Below are positions 27,372 through 33,285 of a DNA stretch of 33,285 bases, piece after piece. Below the pieces are notes generated by a model. It made no database searches, was not told the DNA's origin, and saw nothing but the letters and a program-made list of their open reading frames with translations. Position numbers and translations under genes: made by a program. This stretch comes from Bacteroidota bacterium (GTDB lineage: Bacteria; Bacteroidota; Bacteroidia; B-17B0; Aurantibacillaceae): positions 1 through 33,285 of the forward strand of contig JAJONO010000052.1 of NCBI GenBank assembly GCA_021323535.1, in the 5' to 3' direction. Within the stretch, counting starts at the first letter, position 1. Every line of letters starts with the position of its first letter.

Positions 27372-29678
27372 TTAAACCCTGATCCCAATTACCAAAACGT
27401 CGTCTACCTGCGATAAATTCCCTTTCCATGTTTCGAAAATCTTATGAAGTTCTGTTCGTTGTTCTTCCATACTTAAATCCTGAATGCTCACTAAGGTTTC
27501 CTTGAATTGTTTATACATGTATTTTCTTCCTTTATCCCCGCCAAACTGATCGGCATAACCATCCGTAAAAAGATAAATAGTGTCGCCTTCCTGCAACTCA
27601 AATAAATTATTGGTAAAAGGTTTCGATTCACTGTCGATCGATGCTGTAAGGGGTTGTTTATCGGCCTTAAGTAAAATCAATTCTTTATTCCTGATAATGT
27701 AAAGCGGATTGTTTGCCCCGGCGTATTCCAATCGCTTTCCGTCAATATCAATGCAACATAAAGCAATGTCCATTCCGTCGCGCAAAGGCGTATCCTCATT
27801 ATTTTTATTAAGCGCCTTCTTCAACTCCGCGTTTACATAATCCAAAGCATAAGCTGCCGAATTTACCTTCAGGTTATTGAGTGTTTGATTCAATAAGGTA
27901 TTACCAATAATACTCATGAATGCACCTGGAACTCCATGTCCTGTACAATCCACTGCGGCAACAACCAACACATTCGTTCCTGCTTTATAATGATAACCAT
28001 TATCAGAAACCAGGTCTTCTTTGATCTCATAATTGGTGAACCAGTAAAAATCTCCACTCACCACATCGCGTGGCTGGAAGAAAATAAATGACTTGGGTGC
28101 GTATTGTTTTATTTTTTCTTTTTCAATAAAAATAGAACGCTGGATACGTTTCGAATATTCGATACTATCGGTAATATCTTTGTTCTTTTCTTCGATCTGT
28201 CTTCTTTGTTCGTTAAGTTCACTTTCCATTTTCAGGCGCTCAGTAATATCCCTCGCGTAGATCACAATGGCCGGCCTTCCCGCAAACGGAGCCACTTTCG
28301 CCGAGCACTCTACCGGAACCAGTTTTCCGCTTTTGGTCTGAAAAGGAATATCGTTGTAAATCATACCGCCTTTTTCCCATACATCGGCCACTATCTCCGA
28401 ACTCTTTTGAAGGTATTCTTTAGGATGAAGATCAAATAAGCTACGTTGCTCTAATTCTTCCCTGCTGTATTCTAACAATTTTGCAGCGCTTGGATTACTC
28501 TGATGGATCTTTCCGTCGACAAGATCAATTACAATCATGGCATCGTTCGCCTGATCGATAATACTTTCGTAATTATTGAGTTGCTTCTGCATTAAGGCGA
28601 TGGTTTCATCAAACTGCGCCTGATCCATTTTTTTTGTACCTGTGTTTTTTTTCTGGTCGGTACTTTCCTGCATAACATCCCGGCTACCCGAAACTTTTCC
28701 GCCAAGCTGATCAACGATAGGGAAAATCAAAGAAGGATTTAAAAATTCGCCGACCTTATCAGGACGTGACGCATATCTTACAACACCATTTATATCTATC
28801 AGGAAAGAAGCAGGCAATGGAATACCTTCATCATACTTTTCAGCAAAATCGTTATCGTATTCTTTTAACTGAACACCATACACCATGGCAGTGCGTTGCC
28901 CTTCATCGGAAAGAACTTTGAAATCAAGCCCGAGTTTTTCAACCATGCCACGATTCACACCAACCGGGTCGGGACCAATGGCCATTACTAAAATATTTTT
29001 CGATTTAAATTTATCGTTATTCTTTTCATACGTGCGAAGCATCATGTGACAACCCGGGCACCAATCGCCCCGAACGAAGATGAGCAGCAAGTGTCTTTTA
29101 CCTTTAAAATCCGAGAGCCTTACCTGATTTCCATCCTGATCGGGTAATTCAAATTCAGTGGCTGCCTGTCCGATCTGCACCTTATAACCGCCTTGCGCGT
29201 GAGCGAGTAATTGCTTTTTATCTTTAAGGATTCCCCATGCAAGAACAGATTGAAATAAGATGAGAGGCGCCGGAAAACTCCAGGCTTTCCAATCATAATC
29301 GCCTAAAAGGTTTCCTGCAAGATAGGCTCCCAGTGTAACAACAAACATCAGCGGCTCATACCATGAATGATTGGTGTAAGAAAAGATCCTAAAGAAAACA
29401 ATTCGCAGAATTGAACCAAAACCGGCGGCGAGACATGAAACAAGAATAAAAGGAATTGACAGGAATGGGAGCTCGATGGCTACCCCGATCAATGCGGCAG
29501 AAGCAAACACAGTAATGAACTGGTACCAACTTGTGTACTTCGAAACTTCTTTAATGGAAGCAAAATACGCAAGTAATGAAAGAATAGCAGCGGCGAGATT
29601 GTAATGCAAGGCGATGCACACAATAGAAGCTAAATTTAAAACAGCTCCAACGGTTGTGCTAACATGAACGTTTTTCAT
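27372..29678 (-). CDS. Membrane redoxin-PAS-SpoIIE phosphatase fusion
   Basis: A 768-residue protein with an unusual domain order. Residues 1-155 hold about five membrane helices. Residues 165-330 are a redoxin (AhpC/TSA- or thioredoxin-like) domain: FELPDQDGNQVRLSDFKGK, RGDWCPGCHMMLRTYEK with Cys207 and Cys210 as a CxxC pair, and PASFLIDINGVVRYA with the expected cis-proline. After a linker, residues 366-485 form a PAS domain (IIDQANDAMIVIDLVDG, ending in IVIYARDITERL). A coiled coil ends EYSKRIQRSIF and a SpoIIE/PP2C phosphatase fills 510-768, with SGDFYW, DCTGHGVPGA, DGMDIA and FTDGYADQFGG; the last TDD motif reads VDD. It may make phosphatase output depend on thiol redox state. The redoxin's side of the membrane is not clear. 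Confidence 0.88.
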   Translation of the reverse strand: MKNVHVSTTVGAVLNLASIVCIALHYNLAAAILSLLAYFASIKEVSKYTSWYQFITVFASAALIGVAIELPFLSIPFILVSCLAAGFGSILRIVFFRIFSYTNHSWYEPLMFVVTLGAYLAGNLLGDYDWKAWSFPAPLILFQSVLAWGILKDKKQLLAHAQGGYKVQIGQAATEFELPDQDGNQVRLSDFKGKRHLLLIFVRGDWCPGCHMMLRTYEKNNDKFKSKNILVMAIGPDPVGVNRGMVEKLGLDFKVLSDEGQRTAMVYGVQLKEYDNDFAEKYDEGIPLPASFLIDINGVVRYASRPDKVGEFLNPSLIFPIVDQLGGKVSGSRDVMQESTDQKKNTGTKKMDQAQFDETIALMQKQLNNYESIIDQANDAMIVIDLVDGKIHQSNPSAAKLLEYSREELEQRSLFDLHPKEYLQKSSEIVADVWEKGGMIYNDIPFQTKSGKLVPVECSAKVAPFAGRPAIVIYARDITERLKMESELNEQRRQIEEKNKDITDSIEYSKRIQRSIFIEKEKIKQYAPKSFIFFQPRDVVSGDFYWFTNYEIKEDLVSDNGYHYKAGTNVLVVAAVDCTGHGVPGAFMSIIGNTLLNQTLNNLKVNSAAYALDYVNAELKKALNKNNEDTPLRDGMDIALCCIDIDGKRLEYAGANNPLYIIRNKELILLKADKQPLTASIDSESKPFTNNLFELQEGDTIYLFTDGYADQFGGDKGRKYMYKQFKETLVSIQDLSMEEQRTELHKIFETWKGNLSQVDDVLVIGIRV

Positions 29679-29754
29679 TCGCTGGTTAAATAGTATTTAC
29701 TAATATAAACGAATCTACATTAATTTCAAAACACGAATTACTTCAGGGTTTTGA

Positions 29755-29850
29755 CACGAATTTCACGAATTAACACAGATCTGTGTAATTTAAAATTAAA
29801 GATAGCTCCGCTATCTGATTCCACTGATCTGCGCGAATCTGTGTAATCGC
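29755..29850. repeat. Intergenic 'CACAGAT' repeat region, family B copy 2
   Basis: Contains a perfect 14-base palindrome (ACACAGATCTGTGT, 29773-29786), the neighbouring motif CACGAATTTCACGAATTA, a hairpin GATAGC (29801-29806) with GCTATC (29810-29815), and a late ATCTGTGTAAT. It fills most of the 193-base gap between the two tandem SpoIIE-type genes, which otherwise holds nothing I recognise. Confidence 0.5.
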
Positions 29851-29871
29851 GGCTTTAAAAAACGTCGCGAA

Positions 29872-31032
29872 TTAAATTTTAATCCCTATCACCAACACGT
29901 CATCCGTCTGTTCTTCTTCCTGCCTCCAATTATTTAAAGAATACTCGAGGAAGGCTTCCTGTTCGGCCGGGCTCATCTCTGCAGCAATTTTTAAAAGTTC
30001 CCTGAAATTTTTCCGGTTAAATTTTTTATTCTCTCCACCTCCAAACTGATCAATGAATCCATCCGTGAACATATATAAATTATCTCCTGGCCGAAGAATG
30101 ATGACATGTTCTTCGAAGATTTTATCCACGTCGTTATAAAAACCCAATGGGTATCTGCTCGCTTTCAACTCGATAACCTGTTCGTTACGGATAATCATCA
30201 AAGGACGAAAAGCTCCCGCAAAATGCAAACGATTTGTTTTTTTGTTTACACTGATCACAGCGGCATCCATTCCGTCGCTGTTTATTTCGGTGCCGTAAGA
30301 GTTAATACACTTGAATAGCTCCTTATCCAATTCATATAAGATCTTAGAAACCGATTTTGCTTTTTTATTAAGCAGAACTTCCTTGATGATGGAATTCGCA
30401 ACCATACTCATCATAGCGCCCGGCACACCGTGTCCGGTACAATCCACAGCAATGGCGTATTTATTTTCTTCATCCTGGAAGAAAAAATAAAAATCCCCGC
30501 TAACAATATCCTTCGGCCGGTACAACACAAAGCTGCTATTGAAAACCGAACTCACAAACTCCTTCGATTGCAGACTATTTTGCTGAATGCGTTGCGCGTA
30601 AAAAATGCTATCCTTTATTTCCTTATTATGTTGTTGCAAAAGCCGGTTACGTTCCAGCAATTGTTTCTCCTGTAGTTTCTGATCGGTTATATCGTAGCCA
30701 ATACCAATGATCTGATCATCGTCGAGAAAAGAAACATTCCAGCGTATCCATTTTTCACCACCATACGATGTCCTGAACAAGTGCTCAAACGTTTCAGTAG
30801 TATTGTTGCTCTTTCTCATAAGCGCCATAATTTCATTTCGGGTGCGTTCGCCTTCCGGTTTTGAAAAACGCGTCACTTCCCACCAGTTGCTTCCTATGAG
30901 TTGTGAAGGATCATAACCTAAAAGCTGGCAGGCTGATTGGCTTACATATTCGGCATTTCCGCGGCTATTAAGAACAACCACGAGTGCATTTAATTTTTCC
31001 AGGATTTGCTCCTGTATGTCAGAACGTACCAT
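29872..31032 (-). CDS. PAS-SpoIIE phosphatase
   Basis: A 386-residue soluble protein. Residues 10-125 are a PAS domain (LEKLNALVVVLNSRG, ASQLLGYDPSQLIGSNWWEV-type region and IIGIGYDITDQKL). A coiled coil follows with RNRLLQQHNKEIKDS ending FYAQRIQQN. The phosphatase (about 160-386) has SGDFYF, DCTGHGVPGA, DGMDAAV, FTDGFIDQFGG and TDDVLVIGI. Its output domain is clearly related to those of the other two SpoIIE-type proteins in this window. It lies upstream of and in tandem with the redoxin fusion, but a 193-base gap with repeats makes an operon uncertain. Its substrate is probably a phosphorylated STAS-domain protein, by family analogy. Confidence 0.9.
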   Translation of the reverse strand: MVRSDIQEQILEKLNALVVVLNSRGNAEYVSQSACQLLGYDPSQLIGSNWWEVTRFSKPEGERTRNEIMALMRKSNNTTETFEHLFRTSYGGEKWIRWNVSFLDDDQIIGIGYDITDQKLQEKQLLERNRLLQQHNKEIKDSIFYAQRIQQNSLQSKEFVSSVFNSSFVLYRPKDIVSGDFYFFFQDEENKYAIAVDCTGHGVPGAMMSMVANSIIKEVLLNKKAKSVSKILYELDKELFKCINSYGTEINSDGMDAAVISVNKKTNRLHFAGAFRPLMIIRNEQVIELKASRYPLGFYNDVDKIFEEHVIILRPGDNLYMFTDGFIDQFGGGENKKFNRKNFRELLKIAAEMSPAEQEAFLEYSLNNWRQEEEQTDDVLVIGIKI

Positions 31033-31255
31033 AACGGTTGATTTTTGTTGGGTGAATAAAAAAGGAAAGAGTAGCTGGTTGCCGGTCTATAGACTAGCGC
31101 ATACAAATGGGCCACATAATGTGACACATGCGGTGATAACGATAATTTGTATGTTTAAAGAATAACATCTTATGAGAACAAAAGTAAACGTATTTTTTAT
31201 TTAATCAAAAACTTTTTGACCTTTGTGAGATCAAATCTTTAAAAAGAGTTAAATC

Positions 31256-31768
31256 ATGCCAGTTATATTACCAGTGAAAGGTGTTTCGCCGCAATTAGGA
31301 GAAAATTGTTTTGTTGCACCCAACGCCACGATTGTGGGCGATGTAATAATAGGAAACGACTGTAGTATCTGGTTCAACGCGGTGGTACGAGGAGATGTGA
31401 ACAGCATCAGGATCGGGAACAAAGTGAACATTCAGGACGGAGCCGTGTTACATTGCACTTACCAGAAAACAAAAGTGCACTTAGGTAACAATGTGTCGGT
31501 TGGACACAACGCCATCGTTCACGGATGTAAGGTTCACGATAATGTGCTGATTGGGATGGGGGCCATTGTGATGGATAATTGCGAGATAGGAAGTAACACC
31601 ATTATAGCGGCGGGAGCTGTTGTAACAGAAGGAACAGTGGTTCCTCCGGGTTGCATCTTCGCGGGAGTTCCGGCAAAAAAGGTAAAAGACATTTCGCAGG
31701 AGCTTATCAGCGGGGAAATTGACCGTATCGCCAATAACTACCAGATGTACAGCAGTTGGTTCAAATAA
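31256..31768 (+). CDS. Gamma-carbonic-anhydrase-like hexapeptide-repeat protein
   Basis: A 170-residue left-handed beta-helix protein (trimer expected). Its hexapeptide turns include FVAPNATIVGDVIIGNDC, IWFNAVVRGDVNSIRIG, NIQDGAVLHC and VGHNAIVHGC, then IGMGAIVMDNC and GVPAKKVKDIS at the C-terminus. His in LHC and the two in VGHNAIVHGC match the zinc ligands of the gamma-CA/YrdA/PaaY group. Carbonic anhydrase activity is not certain, as many members lack it or act on CoA or carnitine-related substrates. It is flanked by SpoIIE-type and secreted-protein genes with no clear functional link. Confidence 0.9.
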   Translation: MPVILPVKGVSPQLGENCFVAPNATIVGDVIIGNDCSIWFNAVVRGDVNSIRIGNKVNIQDGAVLHCTYQKTKVHLGNNVSVGHNAIVHGCKVHDNVLIGMGAIVMDNCEIGSNTIIAAGAVVTEGTVVPPGCIFAGVPAKKVKDISQELISGEIDRIANNYQMYSSWFK

Positions 31769-31843
31769 AAAACAACATTTAAAATATTTACAACAACCAC
31801 ACACGCGTTGTAATTACTCTCTTACATTTTTAATTCAACAAAT

Positions 31844-32965
31844 ATGAAGCACCTGACACTTGCTCTGGTTGTGTGTACTATTGGCATTATTCATTCACAA
31901 ACCTTCAGATACTATAAGGTTGGCCAGAAATTCGAAATGAATGATAATGCATGCCTCGTGATCAAAAAAGATCTGCGTTTACTTCTGCATCTCGAATCGC
32001 TCGACGATTACAAAGACGTGAAAGCTTTGAAACTTGTAGGTTTCAAAGACATTGAATTTGACATGGACAGTGTTATCACGCTCATGTCTGAATTCACAAA
32101 GATCAAATCCCTGCAATTTGAAGACTGCGACCTGAACAATCTCACCGAACCACTTTCCTTTCTTCCCGAATTAAAAGACGTGAGAATTCTTAAAGGAAGT
32201 AGTTTCAACGAAAATTTTTTCTTTCCATTGCTGAAAGATAATCCTGTTGAACAGATCAGTATCCAGGCAAGCGATCCGGGATTAATGACGGATAGCCTTC
32301 ACCTCCTCTCTCAGTTAAAAACCATTTCCATTAGTAGTAACAACACCTTTCTGAAGGCAAACAAAACTATTACTTACGTTGTGGGCTCGAAACAAAACCG
32401 TAAAAATATTGATCTTGCTTATTACGGAAATTTCTTTCGCGCCGAAACAAAACCCGCGAAGGAATCAAAACAAACTTCAGCAGTTGCCTCGGCGAAATTC
32501 AAACCAAAGCAACTCAGCTGTATTAACCAGCCCATTCCAGGAATTGATATCAACGATACGCTTTATTTATTTAATTCAACTTCATCGATCAGGCTGCAAT
32601 ACGAATCAGGAAGCGTGATCAACATTGATAGAAATGCTTTCGTAACGACTGATGGACAAAACTACAATGGCCCCGTGAAAGTATTTTACAGGGAATTCAG
32701 AAATCCTGTTGAGATCATGTTATCGGGAATTCCGATGACAACAAAAATGAACAATGAAACCATGTTGTTTAAAAGCGGAGGCATGTACGAGATCAGCGCT
32801 TACGATCCCCAGGGAAATTCATTAAATACGCGCAGCGATTCCTCAGTTAAAATTCATTTTGCCCTTACCGATACCTCAGAGAACTTTCAATTCTATTCCT
32901 TGAACGACAATGGAAGCTGGGCTACAACATCACCAAGTGTTCTGTTTCTGAAACAAAAGCTATAA
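31844..32965 (+). CDS. Secreted protein of unknown function, N-terminal part, probably frameshifted
   Basis: 373 residues from a signal peptide (MKHLTLALVVCTIGIIHSQ) to a stop at 32963-32965. The first half has leucine-rich-like repeats (VKALKLVGFKDIEFDMDS, IKSLQFEDCDLNNL, DVRILKG). The second half (INIDRNAFVTTDGQNYNGPV, FYREFRNPVEIMLSGIPM, MYEISAYDPQGN) is a beta-rich module I have seen in other Bacteroidota secreted proteins, but no function is known to me. The frame does not appear to end naturally: another frame continues the same kind of sequence to the window's edge (see 32966-33285). Confidence 0.75.
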   Translation: MKHLTLALVVCTIGIIHSQTFRYYKVGQKFEMNDNACLVIKKDLRLLLHLESLDDYKDVKALKLVGFKDIEFDMDSVITLMSEFTKIKSLQFEDCDLNNLTEPLSFLPELKDVRILKGSSFNENFFFPLLKDNPVEQISIQASDPGLMTDSLHLLSQLKTISISSNNTFLKANKTITYVVGSKQNRKNIDLAYYGNFFRAETKPAKESKQTSAVASAKFKPKQLSCINQPIPGIDINDTLYLFNSTSSIRLQYESGSVINIDRNAFVTTDGQNYNGPVKVFYREFRNPVEIMLSGIPMTTKMNNETMLFKSGGMYEISAYDPQGNSLNTRSDSSVKIHFALTDTSENFQFYSLNDNGSWATTSPSVLFLKQKL

Positions 32966-33285
32966 CAGAATACTACAATCATTTATATTACAGTCCTAAA
33001 GCCCTCGCAGATTCGACTCCTTATCATAACCGTTTTGCCGACCATAAATATCTTTACACTTACCGAACTGACAATTTAGAGAAAGGGTCCAACGATTCTT
33101 ATTATTACTATAGATACAAATACGTGTTTAAAAACCGGGATAAGATAAAAGCGTTGTTCAGAATTAAATTTGTGAAGCAAACCAAGGACAAAGAACTAAT
33201 TTTTACAATTATTCCGTCCCGTAAAGATGTTTCATACGATATACCTGATCATATTCAGGCTCTCATGAATAAGACATTTGTTTAC
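32966..33285 (+). pseudogene. Out-of-frame continuation of the preceding secreted protein, partial
   Basis: From about 32950 the reading frame one base back stays open for 107 codons from 32965 to the end of the window and has no ATG until near its end. It reads SETKAITEYYNHLYYS, then LYTYRTDNLEKG and DKIKALFRIKF, typical of an exported beta-rich protein and a natural continuation of the preceding ORF. One extra T near 32945-32947 would fuse the two parts (SVLF, then SETKAITE). Either the gene is broken or one base is missing from the sequence. Confidence 0.7.

Overview
The window comes from a bacterium of the phylum Bacteroidota, probably a free-living, gliding or secreting type. Three predicted secreted proteins end in the type A sorting domain of the type IX secretion system (T9SS), promoters fit the Bacteroidota pattern (TTTG or TTG, about 19 bases, then TAnnTTTG), start codons lack Shine-Dalgarno sequences, and hybrid 'Reg_prop / Y_Y_Y' sensor architecture is present. 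The sequence is AT-rich and densely coding, with no rRNA, tRNA, CRISPR array, transposase or phage gene that I can see. No gap between genes exceeds about 250 bases.

Layout. 1-5000: the start of a secreted protein on the minus strand, divergent from kynureninase (kynU), then a large membrane sensor with a SpoIIE-type phosphatase. 4985-7217 (minus): a two-gene unit, PlsC-like acyltransferase then a DUF3108 protein. 7366-12325 (plus): gyrB, a putative lipoprotein, a DUF1801 protein, a PPP-family phosphoesterase and a MurG-like glycosyltransferase whose natural start is out of frame across an A8 run. 12327-15617 (minus): a T9SS cargo protein, a small membrane protein and a ferredoxin-NADP reductase-like flavoprotein. 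15736-21937 (plus): two large T9SS cargo proteins flanking fmt and an HU gene, most followed by strong intrinsic terminators. 22066-26434: an aminotransferase divergent from a LacI-type regulator whose upstream region carries three helically phased repeats, then a SprT-like metalloprotease, nadE and a YbaB/EbfC protein. 26550-31032: an OmpA-type lipoprotein and two further SpoIIE-type phosphatases in tandem. 31256-33285: a gamma-carbonic-anhydrase-like hexapeptide protein and a secreted protein interrupted by an apparent frameshift that runs off the window.

The main theme is signalling through PP2C/SpoIIE phosphatases. Three are present, sharing the same coiled-coil entry motif (YAxRIQ or YSKRIQ) and nearly the same catalytic motifs, but each has a different input: an extracytoplasmic beta-propeller, a membrane-plus-redoxin-plus-PAS module, and a soluble PAS. 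No STAS antagonist, anti-sigma kinase or sigma factor is encoded here, so their targets lie elsewhere. The redoxin-PAS-SpoIIE fusion (27372-29678) is the most unusual protein and the best candidate for something not yet described.

Non-coding structure is also informative. Two families of intergenic inverted repeats occur twice each, one of them immediately behind two of the three SpoIIE genes. Two apparent single-base frame disruptions lie at or beside homopolymers (A8 at 11357-11364 and a T run near 32945). Both would be repaired by one added base, so sequencing or assembly error must be excluded before any biology is claimed.
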